Source: an uncultured Pseudomonadales bacterium
Lineage (GTDB): Bacteria; Pseudomonadota; Gammaproteobacteria; Pseudomonadales; Azotimanducaceae
NCBI GenBank assembly: GCA_943787425.1
Contig: CALSMJ010000002.1
Span: forward strand, 1 to 55,220
Direction: 5' to 3'
DNA length: 55,220 bases
A program made the translations under genes and the position numbers. The stretch's first letter is position 1. Each line of letters opens with the position of its first letter. The notes under the pieces were generated by a model. It ran no database searches. It was not told the origin of the DNA and worked only from the letters and a program-made list of their open reading frames with translations. Below, in pieces: positions 18,011 through 27,415 of the stretch.

Positions 18011-19261
18011 ATGAGTACCTCGAGAAACAGCGCCTTAGGCTTGGTCATACTTTTGAGCCTCGCTGGCTGTGCAGACCAAGAGGCGCCGGCGGTTTCAGAG
18101 CAAGCCGTGCCGGTCGTCGAAGTTGATTTTGAAACGCAATTACAACTACAACTCTTACAAGCGAAACCCGGCGACGTCATCGAAATTCCCGAGGGTACGT
18201 TTGCGCTGTATCGCGGGTTGTCGTTGGCGGTCGATGGGGTAACCATTCGAGGCGCAGGAATGGATAAAACCATTCTGAGCTTCAAGGAGCAAGTATCCGG
18301 GGCCGAGGGCCTGTTGGTGACGGCCAATGATTTTACAATTGAGGATTTGGCGATCGAGGATGCCAAGGGCGACGCGCTCAAAATCAATGAGGCTAAAAAC
18401 GTCGTCATTCGTCGGGTCCGAACCGAGTGGACAAATGGACCGGATACCGCCAATGGGGCTTATGGCATTTATCCTGTGCAGACTGAAAATACCTTGATTG
18501 ACGAGGTTGTGGCGATTGGCGCATCGGACGCCGGGATCTATGTGGGGCAGTCCAAGAATGTCGTCGTTCGAAACAGTCGCGCGGAATACAACGTGGCGGG
18601 GATTGAAATCGAGAACACGTTGGATGCCGATGTCTTTGACAATATTGCGATTAATAATACGGGGGGTATTTTGGTTTTTAATATGCCGAACCTCTCCCAG
18701 GAAGGCGCGCGCACGCGGATCTTTCGAAACGTCGTCCACAACAACAACACCGGTAATTTCGCGGCACCAGGCGGCGCGGTTGCCGGCGTGCCCGCGGGCT
18801 CCGGTATTGTGATCAACTCTAACGACGAAGTGGAGATCTTCGAAAATGATCTGGCCGGCAATGATACCGCGCACATCATTATCTCTTCGGTGTTTTCAAC
18901 CAACTACGCGAACCGAGAAACGGCCTCTGCTTTTGATCCGTATCCTGAAACGCTGTATATCCACGACAATCGCTACCAAGGTGGTGGCACCTCCCCGGAT
19001 ACCCTCGAGCTTAAAGCCTTAAAACTCGCGATGTTCGGATTAACCGGGGCTTTTCCAAATGTGATTTGGGACGGCTTCTTAAATCCGGAAAAAGCCGTTG
19101 ATGGCAAGTTGCCACCTGCGCTCAATTTTTGCATTGCCGATGAGCCCGGCACCCAGCTACTGAATGTGGATGGCCCAGGAGGCTATGCCAATCCAGTCAT
19201 TGCGCAAAGCCAATTTCAATGTCGGCACGAGCCCTTGCCGCCTGTGCAATTATCGATCTGA
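18011..19261 (+). CDS. Parallel beta-helix repeat lipoprotein (TIGR03805-like)
   Basis: Exported lipoprotein of 416 residues. The N-terminus has a hydrophobic core and the lipobox LAGC (Cys20). The body is a right-handed parallel beta-helix: successive short turns such as NFTIEDL-like, NVVIRRV, NTLIDEV, NVVVRNS and DADVFDN recur roughly every 22-25 residues, as in pectate-lyase-like and carbohydrate-binding proteins. As I recall, this family (TIGR03805) regularly occurs as a two-gene pair with the SO_2930-type diheme cytochrome, as seen here: the cytochrome starts 21 bases downstream. The function of the pair is unknown. No catalytic residues can be assigned. A strong AAGGAG precedes the ATG, and an octamer repeat tract lies further upstream. 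Confidence 0.88.
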   Translation: MSTSRNSALGLVILLSLAGCADQEAPAVSEQAVPVVEVDFETQLQLQLLQAKPGDVIEIPEGTFALYRGLSLAVDGVTIRGAGMDKTILSFKEQVSGAEGLLVTANDFTIEDLAIEDAKGDALKINEAKNVVIRRVRTEWTNGPDTANGAYGIYPVQTENTLIDEVVAIGASDAGIYVGQSKNVVVRNSRAEYNVAGIEIENTLDADVFDNIAINNTGGILVFNMPNLSQEGARTRIFRNVVHNNNTGNFAAPGGAVAGVPAGSGIVINSNDEVEIFENDLAGNDTAHIIISSVFSTNYANRETASAFDPYPETLYIHDNRYQGGGTSPDTLELKALKLAMFGLTGAFPNVIWDGFLNPEKAVDGKLPPALNFCIADEPGTQLLNVDGPGGYANPVIAQSQFQCRHEPLPPVQLSI

Positions 19262-19282
19262 TGCTGTGGTTGAGTGGATTTG

Positions 19283-20665
19283 ATGCAGCAGTTTGAGGAC
19301 ATAAGGCGTGCGGGGCGCGCGCGGATTGTGTTGGCTGCGCGCTTGCTGCGGGCGCTGCGCCGCCCTGGGACCTTAATTGCTGGGTTACCCAATCGCGCAC
19401 CGACCGCGGATGCGCAAGCCTTCCGCGCTGATCAATGGTGGTGTCGCACAGCCGTTTTAATCGTGGTCATTGCTTTGGGCGCTGGTTGCGCAGACCAGCC
19501 GACGTTTGAGAGTCAGTATTTTGCGGTCGACAACCCCAAAAAGCTCTCGCAATGGTCCGTGATCCAAGCCCATGATCAGGTATTGACCTTGGCAGGTGAT
19601 GCCCAGGTCTATCAACTTGCGAGTCCCTTGTTCAGCGATTACGCCGGTAAGCTGCGCACGCTGAGCTTGCCGAAGGGCGCCCAGGTGACCCTTGATGCGG
19701 ACACGGACCGGTTCGTCTACCCGGTCGGTACGATTATTACCAAAACTTTTTATTACCGTCGGGCGTCGGGGAGCCAGCGCGCTGAGTTCCGGCTGATCAA
19801 AGCCAATCAGGGCGCCGAATTCGGTGTCAATGACTTCAGCTTGTCGGCGTTAACCCTCATCGAAACCAGAGTCTTGGTCAAACGAGCGGGCGGCTGGGCC
19901 GCATTGCCCTATGTTTGGGATGCCGATCAACAAGATGCGACCTTCAGCCCAGCGGGCGCGTTGATTCGCGCGTCGCTGGAGGATGAGGATCAATCGCAGG
20001 CGCCGCAAGCCTTTGCTTACTTAGTGCCCAACCAAAACCAGTGCGCGGGGTGTCATGTTTTGGATCAAGCAACCAAAGCCATGTTGCCGATTGGTCCCCA
20101 TCCGCGGCATTTGGCGACGGGGTTGACCCAAGGCGATCAATTGGCTGACTGGGTTGCCTCTGGCGCGCTGAGCCGTGATGGCCTGCAACGGTTGACGGGT
20201 CTCGAGACCAATGTCGATTGGCGCGACGCCAACCAGCCGCTCAAGCAGCGGGCGCGGTCTTATTTGGACATCAATTGTGGCCATTGCCATAGCCCAACGG
20301 GCCCCGCCGATACGTCTGGAATGTTTTTGAATGCCGCAACCCAAGATCCCATCCGATGGGGGGTGTGTAAGGCGCCGATCGCCGCGGGCCAAGGCACCGG
20401 CGGGGCGCAATACGGGATTGTGCCGGGTAATCCCGATGCATCGATCTTGAGTTATCGATTAGGCAGTGTCGATCCGGGTGCGATGATGCCGGAATTAGGC
20501 CGAAGCCTAGTCCATGCCGAAGGTCTTGCGCTGATTCGATCGTGGATTACCGAGATGCCGGGGCAGTGCAATGCCGCCCAGCAAACGGTTGTTCATTCAG
20601 AGGGCCATAATCCAAGATTGCTTGCTGAGAATCCTGCGTTTACACTGGCCAGCGGCTCAGAGTGA
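19283..20665 (+). CDS. Diheme cytochrome c lipoprotein (SO_2930-like, TIGR03806-like)
   Basis: Predicted extracytoplasmic electron carrier with two CxxCH heme-c sites, CAGCH (about 254-258) and CGHCH (about 332-336), both in the C-terminal half. PGAMMPELG supplies a possible Met ligand. The N-terminal half (about residues 75-240) is a beta-rich region with no motif I know. The hydrophobic stretch ending in ALGAGC is a lipobox (Cys69), but about 50 residues precede it. That is too long for a normal signal, so the true start may be further downstream or a non-ATG codon; a GTG at 19274 is also in frame. It is paired with the beta-helix gene upstream, matching the recurring pair noted in other proteobacteria. 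A role in oxidising or sensing a substrate held by the beta-helix is inference only. Confidence 0.87.
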   Translation: MQQFEDIRRAGRARIVLAARLLRALRRPGTLIAGLPNRAPTADAQAFRADQWWCRTAVLIVVIALGAGCADQPTFESQYFAVDNPKKLSQWSVIQAHDQVLTLAGDAQVYQLASPLFSDYAGKLRTLSLPKGAQVTLDADTDRFVYPVGTIITKTFYYRRASGSQRAEFRLIKANQGAEFGVNDFSLSALTLIETRVLVKRAGGWAALPYVWDADQQDATFSPAGALIRASLEDEDQSQAPQAFAYLVPNQNQCAGCHVLDQATKAMLPIGPHPRHLATGLTQGDQLADWVASGALSRDGLQRLTGLETNVDWRDANQPLKQRARSYLDINCGHCHSPTGPADTSGMFLNAATQDPIRWGVCKAPIAAGQGTGGAQYGIVPGNPDASILSYRLGSVDPGAMMPELGRSLVHAEGLALIRSWITEMPGQCNAAQQTVVHSEGHNPRLLAENPAFTLASGSE

Positions 20666-20842
20666 GGGCGCGCAACGAAACGATTAGTCGGGTTGTTTGA
20701 GCGAACTTTACAGGCAGATCAGCCGTCAAGGCACAAACGCTTTTATTTAAAAACCGAGCAAGACTGAACCAAAAGGTTTTGTCACAACAACATCATCATC
20801 AGTCGGCGCGAACCCGCGTCACGCACCCTAGGAGCACAAACC

Positions 20843-21727
20843 ATGATTACCATTTTAGACGGCGGAATGGGTGGGGAAATACAAAAGAGACTGGCCGGTG
20901 CAGCCAAAGGGTTGTGGAGTGCCACAGCGTTGGTCGACTCGCCGGAGCTGGTGGTTGCGCTGCATCGAGAGTATATCGAGGCAGGCGCCAGAATGATCAT
21001 CACCAATACTTACTCAACCGTGCCGAGTTATTTGGCCAAAGGTAACTTAGAGGCGGAGTTTGAACGCTACACCGCCCTGGGCGGAGAATTGGCGCGCAAG
21101 GCCGTGACGCAAAGCGGCGAGTCCGTTCAGGTGGCAGGCTCGTTGCCGCCCTTATCCGAAAGTTATCGCCCGGATCTGGTGCCAGAGGCTGCGATCGCAA
21201 AACCCATTTACGCGCGGTTGGCCCGCGCGCTTGAGCCCTATGTCGATCTGTTTTTATGCGAAACGATGTCCTCTGCCGACGAGGCCTATCACGCCGCAAG
21301 CCAAGCCAAGGCCGAGGGAAACGGCAAGCCGGTGTATGTTGCGTGGACCCTGAACGAAACGCCCGGCACCGGACTGCGGAGCGGAGAAAGCCTTCTGACG
21401 GCCTTTGAGCGCCTTGCAGACTTGGATATCGACGGCTACCTATTAAACTGCACCACCCCGGAAGCTGCGAATACGGCGATTACCGAGCTCAAGCAACTCA
21501 CCGATCGACCGATAGGGTGCTATGTTAACCGGATTAAAGAAGTACCCAAGGGCTGGACGCTGGACAACGAAGGGCCAACGATCCGTCGAACTGATCTAAC
21601 CCAAGACTATTTCGTTGAACTGTCGATGCAAGCAATCGACGCCGGTGCGACCATCGTCGGTGGCTGTTGCGGTATTGGTCCGGAGGATATCCGGGCTTTC
21701 TCAAACGCATTGACCGCGAAGGTCTAA
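20843..21727 (+). CDS. Homocysteine S-methyltransferase family protein
   Basis: Zn-dependent methyltransferase of the BHMT/MmuM fold (294 residues) that moves a methyl group from a donor such as S-methylmethionine or a betaine to homocysteine. DGGMG is at 6-10. The three zinc cysteines are visible: Cys203 in LNCTTPE and Cys275-Cys276 in VGGCCGIGP. AGGAG lies upstream of the ATG. It is the first gene of a three-gene unit with metY and an alpha/beta hydrolase, which supports a role in methionine or sulfur metabolism. Which methyl donor is used cannot be told from the sequence. The BCCT betaine-type transporter nearby makes a betaine possible, but that is weak inference. Confidence 0.92.
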   Translation: MITILDGGMGGEIQKRLAGAAKGLWSATALVDSPELVVALHREYIEAGARMIITNTYSTVPSYLAKGNLEAEFERYTALGGELARKAVTQSGESVQVAGSLPPLSESYRPDLVPEAAIAKPIYARLARALEPYVDLFLCETMSSADEAYHAASQAKAEGNGKPVYVAWTLNETPGTGLRSGESLLTAFERLADLDIDGYLLNCTTPEAANTAITELKQLTDRPIGCYVNRIKEVPKGWTLDNEGPTIRRTDLTQDYFVELSMQAIDAGATIVGGCCGIGPEDIRAFSNALTAKV

Positions 21728-21774
21728 CCAAAACCGGTGTTCAAAACCGGATTGCTGTTTCAACTGGAGTCATT

Positions 21775-23073
21775 ATGTCTAAGCCCCCGTTCGAGTTTGA
21801 TACCCTAGCCCTGCATGCTGGTCAAAGGCCGGATGCCGAAACGGGCGCGCGCGCGACCCCCATTTATCAGTCTGCTTCCTTTGTGTTTGAAAGTGCTGAA
21901 GCGGCCGCGGGGTTGTTCAACTTAGAGCGTACGGGGCACGTTTACTCCCGGCTTTCGAACCCGACCAATGCGGTGCTGGAAGAACGCATCGCGGTATTGG
22001 ACCAAGGCGTGGGCGCGATTGCTGTGGCCAGTGGTCAGGCCGCGATGCACCTCGCCGTTGCCACATTGATGGGCGCGGGTGACCATATTGTTGCTTCCCG
22101 TAGTTTGTACGGTGGCACGCACAATTTGCTGAGCTATACCTTGCCAAGATTTGGCATCGAAACGACCTTTGTTGATCCTAGGGACCCGGCAGCCTTTGCC
22201 AGTGCCATTCAGGATAATACCAAGTTGGTATTCGGTGAGGTGGTGGGTAACCCGGGTATGGAAGTGTTGGACATTCCGGCGATCGCGGAAGTTGCCCACG
22301 CAGCAGGCATTCCGGTGATGATCGATGCCACCTTCACAACGCCTTATCTGTGTCGCCCAATTGAGTTGGGAGCGGATCTGGTCATGCACTCGGCGACAAA
22401 GTTTTTGTCGGGTCATGGCATTGTGATCGGCGGCCTGCTGGTGGATGGCGGCGTCTTTGATTGGGCCGCCAGCGGGCGTTTCCCAACGCTTTCGGAACCG
22501 TTTGATGGTTTTCACCACCTCAACTTTGCAGAAGAATTTGGCCCGGCGGCCTTTATCGCGCGCGCACGCCGCGAAGGCCTGCGAGATTTTGGCGCGTGCA
22601 TGGCGCCCACCACGGCCTTTCATATTCTGCAAGGGGTCGAAACCTTATCACTGCGCATGGCGCGGCATATGGAAAATGCCGAACAGATTGCCAAGTTCCT
22701 ATCAGAGCAAGCGGGCGTGCTGTCTGTCCTGCACCCGTGTTTGCCGAGCCACCCGGATTATGAATTGGCCAAGAAGTTGCTGCCGAGGGGCGCCGGTGCG
22801 GTGATGAGCTTCGAGATTGCCGGCGGAAGAGAAGCGGGCGTCCGATTCATCGAAGGCTTAAAAATCTTTTCGCATTTGGCCAACGTTGGCGACGCCAAAT
22901 CTCTTGTGATTCATCCCGCCAGCACAACCCATCACCGCATGGATGCTGAGGCTTTGGTTGCCGCGGGCATCTCCGAGGGCATGATTCGCCTGTCCATTGG
23001 GCTCGAGGATGCCGCGGATCTGATCAAGGATTTAAAGGCCGGGCTGCGCTCAGCTGCCAAAGGAGGTCGTTAA
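21775..23073 (+). CDS. metY: O-acetylhomoserine sulfhydrylase-like PLP enzyme (MetY)
   Basis: PLP-dependent gamma-replacement enzyme of the Cys/Met metabolism family (432 residues), expected to make homocysteine from an O-acylhomoserine and sulfide. FDTLALHAGQ at the N-terminus, YQSASFVFES, the YSR phosphate-binding triplet (57-59), ASGQAAMHLA and the PLP lysine in HSATKFLSGHG (Lys209) identify the MetY branch. The length fits MetY better than MetZ or MetB (about 400). I chose the ATG at 21775 because GGAG lies just upstream and the family starts there, although the frame is open further back into the preceding gene. It sits 47 bases after the methyltransferase and 1 base before the hydrolase. 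Confidence 0.93.
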   Translation: MSKPPFEFDTLALHAGQRPDAETGARATPIYQSASFVFESAEAAAGLFNLERTGHVYSRLSNPTNAVLEERIAVLDQGVGAIAVASGQAAMHLAVATLMGAGDHIVASRSLYGGTHNLLSYTLPRFGIETTFVDPRDPAAFASAIQDNTKLVFGEVVGNPGMEVLDIPAIAEVAHAAGIPVMIDATFTTPYLCRPIELGADLVMHSATKFLSGHGIVIGGLLVDGGVFDWAASGRFPTLSEPFDGFHHLNFAEEFGPAAFIARARREGLRDFGACMAPTTAFHILQGVETLSLRMARHMENAEQIAKFLSEQAGVLSVLHPCLPSHPDYELAKKLLPRGAGAVMSFEIAGGREAGVRFIEGLKIFSHLANVGDAKSLVIHPASTTHHRMDAEALVAAGISEGMIRLSIGLEDAADLIKDLKAGLRSAAKGGR

Positions 23074-23074
23074 G

Positions 23075-23860
23075 ATGAAGACGCAATTGCGCGGCGCGAC
23101 GGCATTTTATGGGGTCGGTAATGGTGAACACGCACCAGAGCAGCCCAGTGTTGTTTTTATTCATGGCTCAGGGATGGACCATACGGTTTGGCTCATGCCA
23201 GCGCGGCATTTCGCCCGTCACGGCTACAATGTGGTTGCGCTAGACTTGCCGGGTCATGGCGGCTCTGAGGGGCCCGCGTTAACGTCTATAGACGCGATGT
23301 CCGACTGGGTGAACGCGCTATTAGAAGACCTTGGTATTGGCGAAGCTGCCATTGTTGGCCACAGCATGGGGTCCTTGGTGGCCTTGGATTTTGCGGCGCG
23401 CTATCCGACCCGCGCCCGCTCGCTTGCGCTGCTGGGCACCTCAACGCCCATGCCGGTCAGCGATGTCCTGTTGGATGCCGCTAAAAACGATGACCGCGCA
23501 GCGATGGTCATGGCGAACACGTGGAGTCATAGCGCCCCTGGGCTCATGGGAGGGCACAAAAGCCCGGGTATGACCTTGTATTTTGGCGGTTTACGGTTGC
23601 TGCAAAGAACGCCAGAAGGGGTCTATTTCGCAGACCTTGCCGCCTGCAATGCGTTCGAGGCCGGACCCGTTCGGGCCGAAGCAGTGGCGTGTCCGACGCT
23701 GGTGGTGCTCGGCAATGAAGACAAGATGACCGGGCCCAAGCAGTCTCGCGCCGTTGCGAGTTCGATTCAAGGCGCGCGGGTCGTTGAGCTGGATTGCGGT
23801 CACGCGATGCTGAGCGAGCAATCCAATGCGGTGCTTGCGGCGCTGAAAACAATCGTTTAG
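23075..23860 (+). CDS. Alpha/beta hydrolase
   Basis: Alpha/beta-fold hydrolase of 261 residues. The nucleophile elbow is GHSMGS (Ser97), with the oxyanion region FIHGSGMD (about 28-35). The acid is probably Asp216 in GNEDKM and the base His243 in DCGHAML, so the triad is complete. No signal peptide is seen, so it should be cytoplasmic. The start codon lies one base after the metY stop, and its Shine-Dalgarno (AGGAGG) is inside the metY 3' end, so it is co-translated. It is much shorter than homoserine O-acetyltransferase (MetX), which shares the fold, and lacks that family's extra lid, so a MetX role is not supported. The substrate is unknown. Confidence 0.88.
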   Translation: MKTQLRGATAFYGVGNGEHAPEQPSVVFIHGSGMDHTVWLMPARHFARHGYNVVALDLPGHGGSEGPALTSIDAMSDWVNALLEDLGIGEAAIVGHSMGSLVALDFAARYPTRARSLALLGTSTPMPVSDVLLDAAKNDDRAAMVMANTWSHSAPGLMGGHKSPGMTLYFGGLRLLQRTPEGVYFADLAACNAFEAGPVRAEAVACPTLVVLGNEDKMTGPKQSRAVASSIQGARVVELDCGHAMLSEQSNAVLAALKTIV

Positions 23861-24073
23861 CGACGGCTGACGTCCGCTCGCGGCGCAGGCCCTAAACGGT
23901 TTACTTTACAGCTCGCAGTCCAGGGGGTAGGGCGAGTTCGATCGCACGGGTTTCGCGGTTCAGCTTTGACCACCGGGTCATCAAGATCTGCGCTGATAAA
24001 AGTGTACTCGGATCCTCAAAGCGGTGACCGCGTTAAACGCACGCCCGCAGCCATCGAGCGTCTTTGCAATCGG

Positions 24074-25629
24074 CTATTCAGCCGGCTGCTCGCCGCTAAA
24101 ACGGCTTGTGCTTTGAGCCGTGCTGGCGGCGTAGACCGCTCGCAACGTCCTGATGATTGCCGCAAACAAAATGCCATAAACGACGAGCAGGGGCAGGCTT
24201 GCGATTACCGATGCCGTTTGCAGCGCTTTAAGCCCGCCAAGGTACAGCAGCGAAGCCGGTAAAATACCCAAGGCGATGGCCCAAAAGACCCGGTGCCAGC
24301 GAGCTGGGTGCTCACCGGGTTCGAGCTTAACGGTGGCGCCAGCGGCCAGGGTATAAGACGCGGAATCATAGGTTGTGGCCGTAAAAATAATCCCAATAAT
24401 TGCCAGGAAGGCCAACCAAAATCCCCCAGCGGGCAACCGTTCGATGAGGCTTGCCAGAGCGGCCGATGGGCTTGCATTCATGGTCTCATTCACCACGCCA
24501 TGCAGGCCGGTCAGCTCCGTATTGAGTGCGTAGTTACCCAAAATTAAGAAGAATAAAGCGCAGCCCGCGCTGCCCCAAAACAGCATGCCGACAATCAATT
24601 CTCGAAGGGTGCGACCCTCGGAGATTTTACAGACGAACATCCCGACAAAGGGTCCGAGCGCCAGCCACCAGGCCCAATAAAAAACCGTCCAAGATTCGAC
24701 GAAATTGCTTTTCTCAAACGGATCGGTCCACGTCAGCATGGTCACGAAGTTTTGCGCAAGATGGCCCAGCGAGGCGACGCTCATCTCAAGGATAAAGCGG
24801 GTCGGGCCCGCAACCAGCACATAAGCGATGAGCAGCAGCGCCAGAACGCTGTTGATGTTGCTGAGGGTTTTAATGCCACCGTCTAGTCCGCGATAGACCG
24901 ATCCAGCGATGACCAGCGTCATCACGGTGATAATGGTGAGTTGCGTGATGAAATTATCTGGAATCGACATCAGTCGGGTGAGGGCGGATGCAGCAACCGA
25001 GGTCCCAAAACCGAGCCCGGTCGCCGCCGAGCTGATGAGGCCAACAATGAATAACAAATCAATGATCCGGCCGCCAAGACCATTCGATTGCTTACCGATA
25101 ATGGGTTCGCAGGCAGCGCTGAGACGCAGCGATGGAATTTTCTTTAAGTAATAAGTGCAACAGATCGCAACGGTTGGCAGACAATACAATGCCCAGCCGC
25201 CGGGGCCCCAGTGGAACATGCCGTAGGTCTGGGCCCAGAGGGTTGCGGCATCACTTTTGGCGAGCGCGCCAAAAGGTGGCGAGGTGTAGTAATAAACCCA
25301 TTCGGTGGCGCCCCAATAAATCACTGAGCCGCCGATACCGCAGCAAAATAACATCGAGATCCAGCTAAATTGGCTATAGCGTGCTTCGATCCGGCCGAGC
25401 CGAATATTGCCCCAAGGGCTAATTGCGATGTAGAGCAGTAAGACGATGATGGCGGTGGTGAGGGTGACGTACAGAACGCCAAATTGGGTGGTGAGTACTT
25501 TGAAAATGGCGTTGATGGCACTTTGACTGGCTCGGGAAAGAGCACCACTGGCAGGACCACGAGGGCCAGCAGGGTGGCGCTCAGGCCGAAAATGAGCCAA
25601 TCGACTTCAGGTTGGTTGCTTTTATTCAT
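24074..25629 (-). CDS. BCCT-family transporter, frameshifted near N-terminus
   Basis: Betaine/carnitine/choline transporter family member (about 518 codons, twelve membrane segments). The family-typical WTVFYWAWWLALGPFVGMF holds the Trp-rich TM8 substrate box, and MFHWGPGGWALY the other conserved region. TM1 (EVDWLIFGLSATLL, start ATG at 25629 with GGAAGGA upstream) lies in one frame up to LFPEP. The rest, from SQSAINAIF, is in another, with the break near 25524-25531. Restoring one base gives LFPEP-SQSAINAIF, the normal family sequence, so a single-base deletion explains the break. The substrate is likely a quaternary ammonium compound or related zwitterion. It converges on the metY operon. 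Confidence 0.88.
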
Positions 25630-26059
25630 GCTCAGAGTCCTTCCCTTGTCATCAGGCACCGGTCGTTTGGCGCGATTCGTTAAACCTTGCGTTCAATATA
25701 GCAAAGCCAGCAGGAAATTACCGATTCGTGCCGAGATTTGGCCCGGCACTGCGCCGTATTCGGGTCTTGGGACGGGCTTGGGGCAAGGTTTTCCGCGCGG
25801 GTCTCACCGGCAGGCTGCTCAGGATAGGTCTTTATCAGGTCTCGATTCTGGCGATCGTTGCATGGCGTTTTGTGCGGCGCCTAGGACGAACGCTGTGGCG
25901 CAAGCCTTCATCGCCTCAATCGGGCCCGGCCGCCTGTAGGCCCTCATTAGCGGGTTGTCGCGCGGTACTGGCATGAAGCGTTCAGGCAACGTGCAGGGCG
26001 CGAGCACGTGGGGTTGCGGCGGCGGGGTGTGCCGGTGGGACTTGCGTCCCATAAGCGCG
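25630..26059. other. 430-bp intergenic region, no gene supported
   Basis: This lies between the BCCT start and the P450 stop, both on the minus strand, so it should hold the BCCT promoter. Frames of 80-90 codons occur on both strands, but they are rich in Arg, Pro and Gly as expected from GC-rich non-coding DNA. They have no ribosome binding site or recognisable domain. Confidence 0.45.
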
Positions 26060-27415
26060 TCAATCAGCGCCGGTGATATCGAGATGCAGGGCAAGGGTCC
26101 CCAGCATTATGCCGGGCTGGTGCTCGAACGTGTTATTCGGCGCATATCGAATGCCCGGTAAGCGCTCGAGCAAGATCGCCCAGGCCAGGTTTTGCTCGAG
26201 CCGAGAGATACCCGCGCCGGGGCAGACTCTCGGGCCGGCTGAAAACACCAAATGGCGGGTGAGCGCCTTGCGCGCCAGGTTTAGGTCAAAGGGGCAGTCC
26301 CACTCGTCCGGGTCAACATTGCCGGCGCCGAAGCGGAGATGCAGCAGTGAGCCTTTCGGCACTTTGACACCTTGAAAGACCTCGTCCTGAGCGGTTAACC
26401 GGGTGCTGAGGCCTTGCGTCGGAGACCGCAGGCGCATTGATTCCTCGACAAAATTACGGATCAGCGTCGGTTGTGATTTCAGGGTGTGCCACAGCCCAGG
26501 GTGATCACAAATCAGTTGGGCAGCTTCTTCGAGCGCGTACTGCGTGGTTTCGAGCCCGCCGATAATCATGGCGTAAACGACACCATTGACTTCAAGGTCG
26601 GTGAGCGGACGGTCCAGGGCCTCATAATGCACTTGGGTGAGCCAACTGATCATATCGTCCTGAGGTTGCGCTCGTTTTGCTGCCACGTGGGCTTGGACAT
26701 ACGCCTTGAAGGCCTCGAGTTTCTCAAATTGCGCTTCAGACTCCGCCTGGCTCAACAGGTTGCGATGCCCTTTTCCATAAACGAAGGCAGCGACCTGGGC
26801 GTTGCCCCATTCCGCCAGTTGTGGAATATCGTCTTCCGGAAAACCGAGCATGTTGGCCATGACCATTTGCGGCAGAGGTCTTGCAAACTGTTGCACAAAA
26901 TCAATGTGGGGCGCACCGATGAAACGATCGATGAGGCGATGGGCGCAGTCCTGAATCATGTCGGTATGACGGCTGGCGCCCGGACCAACCCAGGGGTCGG
27001 TGAGTTCCTGCCGATGGCTGCGATACAGTTCATGAGTCGGTCGTAGCGTGACCATAGAGGCCAGCATCGCATTGACCCCTGGCAGTGTTTTGCCACTGTT
27101 TTGCGCTTGTTCTATCTGAGCAATGGCTTCGTGGAGGCGAGGCGGAAATCGCTCAGGGTCTTTGACGACGCGCGCGATGTCTTCATGCTTGGTTAAGATA
27201 AAGCCGTCTGTGTCGGGGGTTGGGCCTTCGCCTTTCAAACGGACGACGGGCATTGCTTCGTGTAACAAGGGGTAGGCCTCATACCAGTGCTCTTGGGCGC
27301 CGCCGCTAAACAAATCAACCTCGTGGACGTGGCGGGGGCAGGCCAGGGCACTGAGTTCGTGGTTGGGGCCGCTAGTCGATGTGACGGGTGCTTTCCCGGC
27401 GTTTTTTCCTGACAT
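26060..27415 (-). CDS. Cytochrome P450
   Basis: Soluble bacterial class I-type cytochrome P450 (451 residues), a heme mono-oxygenase that hydroxylates a small organic substrate with electrons from a ferredoxin. The heme-binding loop is FSAGPRVCPG with the Cys398 thiolate ligand. The I-helix has GGLETT (286-291) in place of the usual AGxDTT, which keeps the Thr. The K-helix ExxR is ESMR (325-328). TAGGAG lies seven bases before the ATG. No ferredoxin or ferredoxin reductase gene is adjacent, so redox partners must come from elsewhere. The substrate is unknown; nearby catabolic genes are consistent with a terpenoid, steroid or aromatic compound, as inference. Confidence 0.94.
   Translation of the reverse strand: MSGKNAGKAPVTSTSGPNHELSALACPRHVHEVDLFSGGAQEHWYEAYPLLHEAMPVVRLKGEGPTPDTDGFILTKHEDIARVVKDPERFPPRLHEAIAQIEQAQNSGKTLPGVNAMLASMVTLRPTHELYRSHRQELTDPWVGPGASRHTDMIQDCAHRLIDRFIGAPHIDFVQQFARPLPQMVMANMLGFPEDDIPQLAEWGNAQVAAFVYGKGHRNLLSQAESEAQFEKLEAFKAYVQAHVAAKRAQPQDDMISWLTQVHYEALDRPLTDLEVNGVVYAMIIGGLETTQYALEEAAQLICDHPGLWHTLKSQPTLIRNFVEESMRLRSPTQGLSTRLTAQDEVFQGVKVPKGSLLHLRFGAGNVDPDEWDCPFDLNLARKALTRHLVFSAGPRVCPGAGISRLEQNLAWAILLERLPGIRYAPNNTFEHQPGIMLGTLALHLDITGAD

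Noticed and set aside
17751..18011. Minus-strand frames across the octamer tract encoding SSYRLIVL-type repeats
   Set aside because: The peptide repeat is forced by the AAGACGAT tract, the frames overlap the leader of a well-supported gene, and no ribosome site is present.
20666..20842. A SAM or SAH riboswitch ahead of the methionine-related operon
   Set aside because: I looked for a conserved paired core and the usual terminator-antiterminator arrangement and saw none in these 177 bases.
23075..23860. Alpha/beta hydrolase as homoserine O-acetyltransferase (MetX) because it follows metY
   Set aside because: At 261 residues it is about 100 shorter than MetX and lacks the lid region; only the generic GHSMG elbow is shared.
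25728..25976. 82-codon plus-strand Arg-rich frame upstream of the BCCT gene
   Set aside because: No Shine-Dalgarno, no recognisable family, and overlapping frames on the other strand are equally long, so it is not distinguishable from chance.
26486..27046. 186-codon plus-strand frame inside the P450 gene
   Set aside because: It is fully antisense to a P450 with intact heme and helix motifs.
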